Notes under the pieces: generated by a model
The model's input: the letters and a program-made list of their open reading frames with translations, nothing else
What the model was told of the DNA's origin: nothing
Database searches by the model: none
Program-made: the position numbers and the translations under genes
From: Pedobacter boryungensis
Lineage (GTDB): Bacteria > Bacteroidota > Bacteroidia > Sphingobacteriales > Sphingobacteriaceae
NCBI RefSeq assembly: GCF_013204825.1
Contig: NZ_JABMKV010000001.1
Coordinates: forward strand, 1,390,603-1,454,602
Reading direction: 5' to 3'
DNA length: 64,000 nucleotides
Part shown: piece by piece, positions 28,117 to 36,648 of the stretch
Position numbering within the stretch: position 1 is the stretch's first letter
Layout of the letters: each line of letters opens with the position of its first letter

Positions 28117-29448
28117 ATGGAAAACGGAAAACAAAAAATAGTTATCGTTGGTGGAGGTTTTGGCGGAATTGAGTTAGCCAAAAAGCTTCGAAATAAAAAT
28201 ATTGATGTAATCATTCTTGATAAACACAATTACCATACGTTTCAACCCCTATTATATCAAGTTGCAAGTGGAGGTCTAGAGGCCGATTCTATTGCATTTC
28301 CTATTCGCAAAATATTTAAAGGACAAAAAAATCTCACATTTAGAGTTACCGAAGTAGAAAAGGTAATTCCAGAAGAGAATAAGTTATTAACTACAATAGG
28401 AGAAATTCATTACGATCATTTAGTCATTGCAACCGGATCAACCAGCAACTTTTTTGGGCAGTCAGAAATTGAAGAAAATGCCATGCCAATGAAATCTATT
28501 CCAGAAGCATTGAATTTACGAAGCCTTATTCTACAAAATCTAGAAGCATCGCTCATTACAACAGATCCTCAAACTAAAGCAGAGCTCTTAAACTTCGTTG
28601 TGGTTGGTGGTGGACCAACGGGTGTTGAAACTGCTGGGGCTTTAGCTGAGTTAAAAAAGCATGTACTCAAAAATGATTACTCGGAAATAGACATTGACAA
28701 TGTAAATATTTACTTAATTGAAGGATCGCCCGAATTATTGGGGCCTATGTCGCCACAAGCCCAAAAAAAATCTCAGGAATTTTTAGAAGAAATGGGCGTA
28801 AACGTAATGACAAATGCTAGAGTAAAATCATACAACGGGAAATCAATTGAACTTTTAGATGGTTTAGTCATCCCTTCGGCTACGGTAATTTGGAGCGCAG
28901 GAGTTAAAGGTGTAGTGCTAGATGGTTTAAATCCCGAATGTACAGTAAGGGGAAATCGATTAAAAGTTGATAAAATTAACAAAGTAGAATGTTATCAGAA
29001 CATTTATGCTATTGGCGATGTTGCCGCAATGATTACCGATGAAACTCCAAATGGACATCCTGGTGTTGCTCCTGCAGCTATTCAGCAAGGTAATTTATTA
29101 GCGAAAAATTTAATCAATATCATTCAGGGTAAACCGACTGAAAATTTCAAGTACTTCGATAAAGGCTCTATGGCAACAGTTGGTAGAAACAGAGCCGTTG
29201 TAGATATCGGCAAAATCCACTTCCAAGGAATATTTGCTTGGTTTACATGGATGTTTGTGCACTTAATGACGTTAGTTGGTTTTAGAAATAAGCTAATTGT
29301 TTTTGTAAATTGGGTTTGGAGTTATTTCAGTTACGACAGAGGCACCCGTTTAATTATTAGACCATTTTTGAGAGGCGATAAATGGAAAGCAATTAATAAC
29401 CCAAATAGTCAGAAAGTCGAGAAGACCGAAAGTTCAATTGTTAATTAG
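28117..29448 (+). CDS. Type II NADH dehydrogenase / NAD(P)-FAD oxidoreductase
   Basis: A 443-residue membrane-associated flavoprotein. The N-terminal FAD fold is IVGGGFGGIELAKKL, the second nucleotide fold VVGGGPTGVETAGALAEL, and YAIGDVAAM is the C-terminal FAD motif. YHTFQPLLYQVASGGLE is typical of Ndh-2 enzymes, which pass electrons from NADH to quinone without pumping protons. The hydrophobic C-terminal region FAWFTWMFVHLMTLVGF probably anchors it in the membrane. Quinol made here could feed the cytochrome bd oxidase encoded at 43-45 kb. Confidence 0.9.
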   Translation: MENGKQKIVIVGGGFGGIELAKKLRNKNIDVIILDKHNYHTFQPLLYQVASGGLEADSIAFPIRKIFKGQKNLTFRVTEVEKVIPEENKLLTTIGEIHYDHLVIATGSTSNFFGQSEIEENAMPMKSIPEALNLRSLILQNLEASLITTDPQTKAELLNFVVVGGGPTGVETAGALAELKKHVLKNDYSEIDIDNVNIYLIEGSPELLGPMSPQAQKKSQEFLEEMGVNVMTNARVKSYNGKSIELLDGLVIPSATVIWSAGVKGVVLDGLNPECTVRGNRLKVDKINKVECYQNIYAIGDVAAMITDETPNGHPGVAPAAIQQGNLLAKNLINIIQGKPTENFKYFDKGSMATVGRNRAVVDIGKIHFQGIFAWFTWMFVHLMTLVGFRNKLIVFVNWVWSYFSYDRGTRLIIRPFLRGDKWKAINNPNSQKVEKTESSIVN

Positions 29449-29475
29449 TCAGCAGCTCATTTGTTTAAGAATAAA

Positions 29476-29559
29476 AATGAACAAGTAAACCAATGATACT
29501 AATGAACAAGTGAACTAATGAACTGATAAACCAATGATACTAATGAACAAATGAACCAA
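29476..29559 (+). repeat. ATGA-unit tandem array running into the HMG-CoA lyase start
   Basis: Units such as atgaacaa, gtaaacca, atgatacta, atgaacaa, gtgaacta, atgaact, gataaacca and atgatacta follow each other. The final unit ATGAACCA is the start and second codon of the next gene. Units alternate between 8 and 9 bp. Confidence 0.82.
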
Positions 29560-30414
29560 AAAATCAAACTCATAGAATGTCCTCGTGATGCCATGCAGGG
29601 CTTACACGATTTTATTCCAACAGCCTTAAAAGCCCAATACCTCAATCTTTTGTTGCAAGTTGGTTTTGATACCATTGACTTTGGTAGTTTTGTTTCGCCT
29701 AAAGCTATTCCACAATTAAGAGATACGACTGAAGTTTTAGCACAATTAGATTTAAGTAATACGACCTCTAAACTACTTGCTATTGTAGCTAATGTAAGAG
29801 GTGTAGAAACTGCTGTACAACATCAAGAAATTACTTACCTCGGATTTCCTTTTTCTATTTCAGAAACCTTTCAACAACGGAATACAAATTCTAGCATTGC
29901 CCAATCATTAAACACAGTTGAAGAAATGCTTAATCTTTGCGATAAACATCAAAAGACTGCTGTGGTTTATTTATCGATGGGTTTTGGTAATCCTTATGGG
30001 GATGAATGGAATGTGGAAATTATCGAAAAATGGGCAGAAGAATTAGTAAACAGAGGTGTGCGCATATTGTCATTAGCCGATACAACAGGAGTTTCCACAC
30101 CCGAAAAGATTGAAACCATTTTACCATCCTTAATAAAAAAGTTCAGTCAAACCGAAATTGGTATTCATTTACACAGCACTCCTTTTACCAGATTAGAAAA
30201 AATTGAAGCTGCTTATAAAGCAGGCTGCACTCGTTTTGATAGTGCTTTAAAAGGTTTTGGTGGTTGTCCAATGGCAGCAGATGACTTAACCGGAAACATG
30301 GCTACTGAAGATCTCATTTCTTTCTTACAAAACAAAGGAGAAAATTTAGGCTTGAATATGGAAAAATGGCAAGAAGCAATCGTACTTTCATCTAAAGTTT
30401 TCTTAGGGAATTAA
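29551..30414 (+). CDS. mvaB: Hydroxymethylglutaryl-CoA lyase family enzyme
   Basis: A 287-residue TIM-barrel enzyme that cleaves HMG-CoA to acetoacetate and acetyl-CoA, the last step of leucine breakdown. Seen are ECPRDAMQG, the SFVSPKAIPQ block, the histidine pair region IGIHLHSTPF and the lid loop GFGGCPMAADDLTGNMATED with the active-site cysteine. The residue before GSFVSP is Asp (IDFGSF) where the human enzyme has Glu, a conservative change. The start codon is the last unit of the repeat array upstream. Confidence 0.88.
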   Translation: MNQKIKLIECPRDAMQGLHDFIPTALKAQYLNLLLQVGFDTIDFGSFVSPKAIPQLRDTTEVLAQLDLSNTTSKLLAIVANVRGVETAVQHQEITYLGFPFSISETFQQRNTNSSIAQSLNTVEEMLNLCDKHQKTAVVYLSMGFGNPYGDEWNVEIIEKWAEELVNRGVRILSLADTTGVSTPEKIETILPSLIKKFSQTEIGIHLHSTPFTRLEKIEAAYKAGCTRFDSALKGFGGCPMAADDLTGNMATEDLISFLQNKGENLGLNMEKWQEAIVLSSKVFLGN

Positions 30415-30450
30415 TAAGTATTTCGTCTTTGAACTCTAAATTAATTTATA

Positions 30451-30627
30451 ATGGATAAAAAAGTTAGTGATGGCTCTTCATGTAATGTTATAGCAGGAAC
30501 ACATAAAGGTAAATCGGGCATAATTAAGGATATCAATACCAGTAAAACTGGGCATATAACGATCACTGTTGTACAAGAAAATGGTGTTAGATTTAAAACA
30601 TTAGCAAAAAATGTAGCTGTAATTTAG
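30451..30627 (+). CDS. KOW-motif small protein
   Basis: A 58-residue protein that is easily overlooked because of its length. It reads KVSDGSSCNVIAGTHKGKSG followed by an IIKDI strand, the core of a KOW domain as in ribosomal L24 and NusG, and ends RFKTLAKNVAVI. It probably binds RNA or ribosomes. The ATG lies 36 bases behind the HMG-CoA lyase stop. No Shine-Dalgarno is present. The domain call is by motif recognition, and the cellular role is unknown. Confidence 0.75.
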   Translation: MDKKVSDGSSCNVIAGTHKGKSGIIKDINTSKTGHITITVVQENGVRFKTLAKNVAVI

Positions 30628-30768
30628 TCTTTTAGTGTGTTATCTCGTCATTTATTTAGTGTGGATATAAAATTGGCTATTGTAAAATGTTTTATACTAA
30701 TAAGTTAAAGCAGTTGTATTTATATATATTTAAATCAACAAAATCGACCAACAAACACCAGATAAATT

Positions 30769-32205
30769 ATGATAAGAAAACTACTTACAGTTCTATTTTT
30801 AGCGCTTGTAATGCAAACCAGTTTTGCTCAAGACTTTGAACCTACCGATTACTTCAGTAAAGATTTTCATGCACAACGCAGAGAAGCTTTACGTAAAATT
30901 ATGCCAGATAGTTCAGTGATGGTGGTATTCGCATACCCTACTCGTACTTTCTCCAATGATGTAGATTATCTCTATCATCAAAATCCAGACCTTTATTATT
31001 TTTCTGGATACAAAGAGCCTGATGCAGTTTTATTTATTTTCAAAGAGTCGCAAAAAGACGATAAAGGCAATGCGTACAAAGAATTATTTTTTGTACAGAA
31101 AAGAAGTCCGCAGCAAGAAAGCTGGACTGGCCGGCGTTTAGGTGTGGAGGGTGTGAAGGAAAAACTAGGTATCCCAATGGTATTTAATGGAAATGACTTT
31201 AAGGATTACGCTATCAATCTAGCTAAGTTCAAGAACATCATTTATAGCATGCCACCATCAATGGCTCCTTCAAAAACGGAGTCTCCCCTTCTTGCTGGAT
31301 TAGTGAATTCTTTTGTTAAAAAAGCCAATATCTCTTTGGACAATCTATCAGATGTTTCTACAGCCAGAAGACTTTATAATAAATTAACTGGTCAGTTAAG
31401 AGAAATTAAAACTCCAGAAGAATTAGTAATGCTTCGTAAAGCCGTAGAAATTTCTTGCCATGCCCACAGTGAAGTGATGAAAGCTGCAAACACCAATATG
31501 AGTGAACTTGAAATACAAGGCATACAGGAATTTGTACATAAAAAATATGGTGCAGAAGAAGTAGGTTACGGCTCAATTGTAGGTGCTGGAGAAAATGGTT
31601 GTATTTTACACTACGAAACCAATACAAAAACAAAAGTTGGAAATTCTTTAGTTTTAATGGATGTAGGTGCAGAATATCATGGATATAGTGCAGATGTTAC
31701 GCGTACCATACCAGCAAATGGTAAGTTTACGGAAAGTGAAAAACAGATTTATCAAATTGTGTATGATGCCCAAGAAGCCGCTTTTAAAACTTTAAAAGAT
31801 GGTTCTACGTTCTCTGCTGCAAGTAATGCAGCAAATGAAGTGATCTCTGAAGGCTTGTTAAAACTTGGTATCATTAAAGACAAAAAAGATTATAGAAAAT
31901 ATTACACCCATGGCCTTAGTCACCATATCGGATTAGATGTGCATGATAGAAGTAGTTCAGGTACACTTTTAGCTAACATGGTAATTACTATTGAGCCAGG
32001 TATTTATATTCCTGCTAACAGTGACTGTGATAAAAAATGGTGGAGCATTGGTGTTCGTATTGAAGATGATGTACTGATTACCAAAGATGGTTATGAAAAC
32101 CTTTCCATCTTTGCACCAAGAAGTATAGCAGATATTGAAAAGAAAATGGCTGGCAAAAGTGCTTTTAATGACCTTGTGCTACCGAGTTTAAAATCGGGTA
32201 AATAA
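30769..32205 (+). CDS. Exported Xaa-Pro aminopeptidase (M24B)
   Basis: A 478-residue pita-bread metallopeptidase with a signal peptide (MIRKLLTVLFLALVMQTSFAQ), so it acts outside the cytoplasm. The N-terminal AMP_N domain spans about 35-175. All five metal ligands are visible: two Asp in LMDVGAEYHGYSADVTRT, His in THGLSHHIGLDVHD, Glu in ITIEPGIY and Glu in GVRIEDDVLIT. It removes N-terminal residues preceding proline. A convergent terminator lies downstream. Confidence 0.92.
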   Translation: MIRKLLTVLFLALVMQTSFAQDFEPTDYFSKDFHAQRREALRKIMPDSSVMVVFAYPTRTFSNDVDYLYHQNPDLYYFSGYKEPDAVLFIFKESQKDDKGNAYKELFFVQKRSPQQESWTGRRLGVEGVKEKLGIPMVFNGNDFKDYAINLAKFKNIIYSMPPSMAPSKTESPLLAGLVNSFVKKANISLDNLSDVSTARRLYNKLTGQLREIKTPEELVMLRKAVEISCHAHSEVMKAANTNMSELEIQGIQEFVHKKYGAEEVGYGSIVGAGENGCILHYETNTKTKVGNSLVLMDVGAEYHGYSADVTRTIPANGKFTESEKQIYQIVYDAQEAAFKTLKDGSTFSAASNAANEVISEGLLKLGIIKDKKDYRKYYTHGLSHHIGLDVHDRSSSGTLLANMVITIEPGIYIPANSDCDKKWWSIGVRIEDDVLITKDGYENLSIFAPRSIADIEKKMAGKSAFNDLVLPSLKSGK

Positions 32206-32244
32206 TTAATTAGAGAATAATTTTAGAAGCAAAACAAACTAAGA

Positions 32245-32422
32245 AGCTGTTTAAATTTTGTCAGAATTATGTTATAGCGGGTCGTCATTTCGACCTTGTG
32301 GAGAAATCTTTGGAAATAACAAAGATTTCTCCGCTCGCTACGCTACGGTCGAAATGACGATAAGCACTTGGGTCGTCTGCGACGACCCTCAAGTAATTTT
32401 TCCAACAGAATTTTAAACAGTT
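32245..32422. repeat. Nested inverted-repeat (MITE-like) element
   Basis: About 178 bp with imperfect outer arms (agctgtttaaattttgtcag at 32245 and ttccaacagaattttaaaca from 32400). Inside are a perfect 14-bp pair tcgtcatttcgacc (32282-32295) / ggtcgaaatgacga (32347-32360), an inner perfect 13-bp pair ggagaaatctttg (32300-32312) / caaagatttctcc (32320-32332), and a further hairpin cttgggtcgtc-tgc-gacgaccctcaag (32368-32393). No coding capacity. Confidence 0.75.
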
Positions 32423-32425
32423 TAT

Positions 32426-32459
32426 AAAAAAAGCCATTCAATTATGAATGGCTTTTTTT
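32426..32459. terminator. Bidirectional terminator between convergent genes
   Basis: Arms aaaaaaagccattca (32426-32440) and tgaatggcttttttt (32445-32459) pair perfectly around atta. A-tract and T-tract allow it to stop transcription from both the aminopeptidase gene and the GNAT gene. Confidence 0.92.
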
Positions 32460-32478
32460 ATGATACAATTTTTTATGC

Positions 32479-32904
32479 TTAAGCCTTCTTTACCATTTTA
32501 AAATGCTGAATACCTGCTTCTTCAAATTGATCGCCTTCGGCTACAAAACCAAATTTAGCATATAAACTCATTGCATCTAATTGTGCATTTAAATAGATAT
32601 AATGGGCATCTGAAGGTAAATCAGCTAATGCCGTTGCAATTAACGCTCTCCCTACTCCTTGTCCTCTAAATTCTTTTAATACTGCAAAACGCTCCAACTT
32701 ATAACCTGCATCTGTTTTACGCCAGCGACAAGCACCGCAAGGCTGATGGTCTGATAAAGCTAAAAAATGATTAGAAACATCTTCATTTTCCCATTCCAAT
32801 TCTGGCGGACAATTTTGCTCATCCACAAAAACGATTTTACGAATGGCAAAAACTTTTTCTAAATCCTCTTTAGTTAGTGCTTTTTGTACGAGAAGTGAGT
32901 CCAT
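32479..32904 (-). CDS. GNAT-family N-acetyltransferase
   Basis: A 141-residue acetyltransferase with the acetyl-CoA loop VLKEFRGQGVGRALIATAL and the preceding strand YKLERFAV. The N-terminal IRKIVFVDEQNCPPELEWE resembles the ElaA branch. The acceptor substrate is unknown. Its start lies 35 bases inside the 3' end of the iron-permease-like gene in another frame, so the two are co-transcribed. Confidence 0.85.
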   Translation of the reverse strand: MDSLLVQKALTKEDLEKVFAIRKIVFVDEQNCPPELEWENEDVSNHFLALSDHQPCGACRWRKTDAGYKLERFAVLKEFRGQGVGRALIATALADLPSDAHYIYLNAQLDAMSLYAKFGFVAEGDQFEEAGIQHFKMVKKA

Positions 32905-33376
32905 CTTTTTTAGTTTTTTTATAGTGTTTAATATTCTTCGATTTCTCCGAATTTAACTCTTCAGCTGCATCAATAGAATGAGAACAATGAATATCTGTCT
33001 CTTTTTTAGCCAAATTTGCCAATTTTACATAATATTTATGGAGTTGATCTAATTCTTCCTCTGTCAAATCCTCAATATCAACCATTCTATTACTAGTATG
33101 TTCTTGAGCTGCAATTAACTCATTTAATTTTAGTTGAATGGCTTTTCCGTCTTTATTTTGTGCTTTCTGAATTAAAAATACCATTAAAAAGGTAATAATA
33201 GTTGTTCCGGTATTAATTACCAACTGCCAAGTTTCAGAATAATCAAATAGTGGCCCGGTAACTGCCCATATAATAACAATAGCAGCTGCACCAAGAAACG
33301 CTGGCGAACTTCCTGTAAATTTAGTGGCCGCATTTGCAAACCTTTCAAATAAGCTATTTCCTTTTTTCTTTTTCAT
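32870..33376 (-). CDS. Low-affinity iron permease family protein
   Basis: A 168-residue protein with two transmembrane helices (about 25-45 and 52-72) and a charged coiled C-terminal half. FERFANAATKFTGSSPAF, SETWQLVINTGTTIITFLMVFLIQ and NKDGKAIQLKLNELI define the family, named for yeast Fet4-related proteins. Iron transport by the bacterial members is not well proven. The C-terminal extension after about 130 is Lys- and Ser-rich and overlaps the GNAT start. Confidence 0.85.
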   Translation of the reverse strand: MKKKKGNSLFERFANAATKFTGSSPAFLGAAAIVIIWAVTGPLFDYSETWQLVINTGTTIITFLMVFLIQKAQNKDGKAIQLKLNELIAAQEHTSNRMVDIEDLTEEELDQLHKYYVKLANLAKKETDIHCSHSIDAAEELNSEKSKNIKHYKKTKKDGLTSRTKSTN

Positions 33377-33411
33377 AAGCTATAAACTTCAATAGTAAAG
33401 CAATACAAGTT

Positions 33412-33452
33412 AAAATAAAAAAGCGTAACAAGTTATTTTTCCTGTTACGCTT
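33412..33452 (-). terminator. Factor-independent terminator after fba
   Basis: Arms aagcgtaaca (33421-33430) and tgttacgctt (33443-33452) flank a 12-nt loop, and on the minus strand the stem is followed by TTTTATTTT. It lies between the fba stop and the iron-permease-like gene. Confidence 0.85.
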
Positions 33453-33496
33453 CCCTTTCTTAAAAACAATAAGTTTTAAGAAATGTTTGCAATCGT

Positions 33497-34576
33497 TTAC
33501 AATTTATCGTTAGCATTGATGCAATTTAAATCTTCAAAAGCGCCTGTTAAACGTTTCACAAATTCTTCTTCACCTTTACGTAACCAAACACGTGGATCAT
33601 AATATTTCTTATTTGGCTTATCGTCGCCATCTGGATTACCAATTTGACCTTGCAAAAATGCTTCGTTCTTTTTATAGTAATCTAAGATACCTTGCCAAAA
33701 TGCCCATTGCATATCTGTATCAATGTTCATTTTAATGGCGCCATAAGAAATCGCTTCTCTAATTTCTTCTTGAGATGAACCAGAACCACCGTGGAAAACA
33801 AAATTAATTGGTTTATCTGCAGTTAAGTTATATTTTTCTTTGATGTAATCTTGAGAGTTTTTAAGAATGATTGGCTGTAATTTAACGTTACCTGGCTTAT
33901 AAACACCATGTACATTACCAAAAGCCGCAGCAATGGTAAAGCGATCACTTACCTTACTCAATTCATCGTAAGCATAAGCAACTTCACTTGGCTGTGTGTA
34001 TAATTTAGAGCTATCTACATCGCTATTGTCAACACCATCTTCCTCTCCACCAGTTACACCCAATTCAATTTCAATGGTCATACCCATTTTGTTCATGCGT
34101 TTAAAATATTCCACACAAACTTCCATGTTTTCTTCAATTGGCTCTTCAGAAAGATCCAACATGTGCGATGAAAATAAAGGTTTACCAGTTTCGGCAAAGA
34201 ATTTTTCGCCATGCGTTAAAAGGCCATCAATCCAAGGCAATAATTTTTTAGCAGCATGGTCTGTATGTAAAATTACAGCAACACCATAATGCTCTGCTAA
34301 TAAATGCACATGTTTAGCTGCAGAAACCGCACCCAATACACAAGCATTTAAATTATCGTTGTTTAATGTTTTGCCAGCATAAAACTGTGCACCACCATTA
34401 GAAAGCTGAATCATTACTGGCGAGTTTACCGCTTTTGCAGTTTCCATCACCGCATTAATAGTATTTGTACCAGTTACATTTACCGCTGGCAATGCAAATT
34501 GATGTTTTTTAGCCTGCTCAAATAATTCCTGAACGGCTGCTCCGTAAATTACGCCTTTATAGCCTTTTAAACTCAT
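33497..34576 (-). CDS. fba: Class II fructose-bisphosphate aldolase
   Basis: A 359-residue zinc aldolase of glycolysis and gluconeogenesis. Zinc and substrate segments AVILHTDHAAKKLLPW, AAAFGNVHGVYKPGNVKL and FVFHGGSGSSQEEI are all present, as is MIQLSNGGAQFYAGK. The ORF can be extended to 34618, but the extra residues (MIFFITSKYKNLIE) have no counterpart in the family, so the MSLKGYKG methionine was chosen. A dedicated terminator follows. Confidence 0.95.
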   Translation of the reverse strand: MSLKGYKGVIYGAAVQELFEQAKKHQFALPAVNVTGTNTINAVMETAKAVNSPVMIQLSNGGAQFYAGKTLNNDNLNACVLGAVSAAKHVHLLAEHYGVAVILHTDHAAKKLLPWIDGLLTHGEKFFAETGKPLFSSHMLDLSEEPIEENMEVCVEYFKRMNKMGMTIEIELGVTGGEEDGVDNSDVDSSKLYTQPSEVAYAYDELSKVSDRFTIAAAFGNVHGVYKPGNVKLQPIILKNSQDYIKEKYNLTADKPINFVFHGGSGSSQEEIREAISYGAIKMNIDTDMQWAFWQGILDYYKKNEAFLQGQIGNPDGDDKPNKKYYDPRVWLRKGEEEFVKRLTGAFEDLNCINANDKL

Positions 34577-34754
34577 TTCTATTAAATTTTTATATTTCGA
34601 AGTTATAAAAAAAATCAATAAGAAGAGCCTTTAACTCATTAAAATTTACAATATCAAGCTAAGTGTATAAGTTACAATAACCACCCCTATTGTTCACTAT
34701 ATTGAACGCAAACAATTCAGCGAAAACAAGTGTTATTGTTTATAAAAAAAATCG

Positions 34755-34762
34755 TTTCTTTG
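34755..34762 (+). promoter_or_regulatory. Near-consensus -7 box upstream of accD
   Basis: TTTCTTTG differs from TAnnTTTG at one position, lies 24 bases ahead of the chosen accD ATG, and has a TTG at 34736. If used, it places the transcript start downstream of the longer ORF start at 34690, in favour of the shorter protein. Confidence 0.35.
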
Positions 34763-34785
34763 TAGTCGCATTTTTAACTAGTAAC

Positions 34786-35631
34786 ATGGCTTGGTTTAAG
34801 AGAGAAAATAAAGGTATTAGTACCAAAACAGAAGAAAAGAAAGAAGCACCAGATGGCTTGTGGAATAAATGTCCGAACTGTAAAAAGGCATTACACAGTG
34901 CAGATTTAATTGAAAACAAATACGTTTGCCACTATTGCGATTATCATTTACGGATTGGTTCTAAAGAATATTTTCAGGTTCTTTTTGACAATAATGAGTT
35001 TACAGAACTCTTTGCAAACCTAACTTCTGGCGATCCTTTACACTTTAACGATAACAAACCTTATACAGAAAGAATTGTAGAAAGTCAGGCTAAAACTGGT
35101 TTAAAAGATGCTATTCGTGCTGCCTATGGTAAGGTTGATGGTCAGGAATTAATGGTAGCCTGTATGGATTTCGCTTTTATTGGCGGTTCTATGGGTTCGG
35201 TAGTTGGCGAGAAAATTGCTCGCTCTATCGATTATAGCATCAAAAATAAAGTGCCATTTTTAATGATCTCGAAATCTGGTGGTGCCCGTATGATGGAAGC
35301 TGCGTTTTCATTAATGCAAATGGCAAAAACATCGGCTAAACTGGCTTTATTGGCTCAAGCTAAAATACCTTATATTTCTTTATTAACCGACCCTACAACA
35401 GGGGGTGTAACAGCATCTTACGCCATGCTAGGCGATATTAACATTGCTGAACCTGGTGCTTTAATTGGCTTTGCAGGACCAAGAGTAATTAAAGAAACCA
35501 TCAAAAAAGATCTTCCAAAAGGATTTCAAACCTCTGAATTTGTATTAGAACACGGTTTTTTAGATTTCATTGTGGATAGAAGACAAATGAAAGCGAAGTT
35601 GGCTAGTTTCTTGAAAATGATGAAAAATTAA
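34786..35631 (+). CDS. accD: Acetyl-CoA carboxylase carboxyltransferase beta subunit
   Basis: A 281-residue protein starting [12 protein letters not shown], the usual N-terminus. A four-cysteine zinc ribbon ([23 protein letters not shown]) precedes the carboxyltransferase core with [29 protein letters not shown] and [16 protein letters not shown]. With AccA it moves the carboxyl group from biotin to acetyl-CoA, the first step of fatty-acid synthesis. AccA is not in the window. The upstream ORF extension to 34690 is rejected. Confidence 0.95.
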   Translation: MAWFKRENKGISTKTEEKKEAPDGLWNKCPNCKKALHSADLIENKYVCHYCDYHLRIGSKEYFQVLFDNNEFTELFANLTSGDPLHFNDNKPYTERIVESQAKTGLKDAIRAAYGKVDGQELMVACMDFAFIGGSMGSVVGEKIARSIDYSIKNKVPFLMISKSGGARMMEAAFSLMQMAKTSAKLALLAQAKIPYISLLTDPTTGGVTASYAMLGDINIAEPGALIGFAGPRVIKETIKKDLPKGFQTSEFVLEHGFLDFIVDRRQMKAKLASFLKMMKN

Positions 35632-35635
35632 TAGT

Positions 35636-35775
35636 TTATTGGTTCAATAGTTCATTAGTTCAAAAGTTCACCGGCTCAATAGTTCAAAAGTTCACTAGTT
35701 CATTAGGCAAAGTCTACTAATGAACAAATGATACTAATGAACAAATGATACTAATGAACAAATGACACTAATGCG
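35636..35775. repeat. Inverted double array of ATGA units upstream of the AraC gene
   Basis: The left half (35642-35706) is made of reverse units such as ttcattag, ttcaaaag and ttcactag. A core reading aggcaaagtctac follows. The right half (35718-35775) is made of forward units atgaacaa and atgatacta in alternation, ending at the AraC gene. The two halves are roughly complementary and could form a long imperfect hairpin. Confidence 0.8.
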
Positions 35776-36189
35776 ATGACGACACAGCATATGACCTATT
35801 ATCATCAGGAGATTACCCAAATAGAAAAAACCTGCTATTCAAACAAACGACACCTACAAACTGTAATTGGCCTACGACACTATATCAATAATAACTTTGA
35901 TAAAGAATTAAGTCTGTCCCTGCTTTCTAACATTCGATTTACCTCGAAATTCCACTTGCTTCGCCTATTTAAACGATATTACGGGCAAACACCAAAACAA
36001 TATCATATAGACAAACGCATTGAACAAGCAAAGCTACTATTAACTAAAGGAGCTGCTGTGACCGAAACCTGTTACACGCTCGGGTTTGACAGCCCAAGCT
36101 CATTTAGTACCTTGTTTAAATCTCGCGTTGGACTTACACCGACTGAATTTCAAAAAAGAGCAACTTTCACAAAGTCGGTTAAAATATAA
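35776..36189 (+). CDS. AraC-family regulator consisting of the DNA-binding domain only
   Basis: A 137-residue protein with both helix-turn-helix segments of the AraC family: LSLLSNIRFTSKFHLLRLFK and VTETCYTLGFDSPSSFSTLF, followed by the conserved VGLTPTEFQKR. There is no ligand-binding domain, so activity is set by abundance or a partner. It begins at the end of an ATGA repeat array and is followed after 39 bases by a VOC-protein gene. The pair is enclosed by repeat arrays on both sides. Confidence 0.88.
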   Translation: MTTQHMTYYHQEITQIEKTCYSNKRHLQTVIGLRHYINNNFDKELSLSLLSNIRFTSKFHLLRLFKRYYGQTPKQYHIDKRIEQAKLLLTKGAAVTETCYTLGFDSPSSFSTLFKSRVGLTPTEFQKRATFTKSVKI

Positions 36190-36228
36190 AACTGAAACTT
36201 TGCTGCTTAATCATAAAAACAGACAAAA

Positions 36229-36624
36229 ATGAAAGTAAAAGTTATCAGTATTCCAGTACTAGACCAAGAAAAAGCTTTGCAGTTCTACACAGAGAAATTA
36301 GGCTTTGTAAAAAAGATTGATGTACCATTAGGCGGAGGCACCAGATGGTTGACCGTGGTAAGCCAAGAAGAACAAGATGGACCAGAAATTTTGTTGGAGC
36401 CAGCACCTAACCATTTTGAACCCGCAAAAGTTTATCAACAAGCACTTTTTGAAGCAGGTATTCCTTGGACACAATTCAATGTGGATGATACTCAAAAAGA
36501 ATATGAGCGACTTGTAAACTTGGGGGTTGAATTTAGCATACAACCAACAGAAATGGGAACAGTAAAAGTTGCCGTTTTTAATGACAATTGCGGAAACAAC
36601 ATTCAAATTGTGCAAATGCTTTAA
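36229..36624 (+). CDS. VOC-family (glyoxalase-like) protein
   Basis: A 131-residue single VOC domain with the paired beta-alpha-beta modules: ISIPVLDQEKALQFYTEKLG at the start and VKVAVFNDNCGNNIQIVQ at the end. Family members include glyoxalase, antibiotic-binding proteins and dioxygenases, and no metal-ligand set clear enough to choose among them is visible. Its position directly behind an AraC-type gene suggests a self-contained regulated cassette. Confidence 0.85.
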   Translation: MKVKVISIPVLDQEKALQFYTEKLGFVKKIDVPLGGGTRWLTVVSQEEQDGPEILLEPAPNHFEPAKVYQQALFEAGIPWTQFNVDDTQKEYERLVNLGVEFSIQPTEMGTVKVAVFNDNCGNNIQIVQML

Positions 36625-36648
36625 GATAATCGTAGCAAACTTTTTAAT

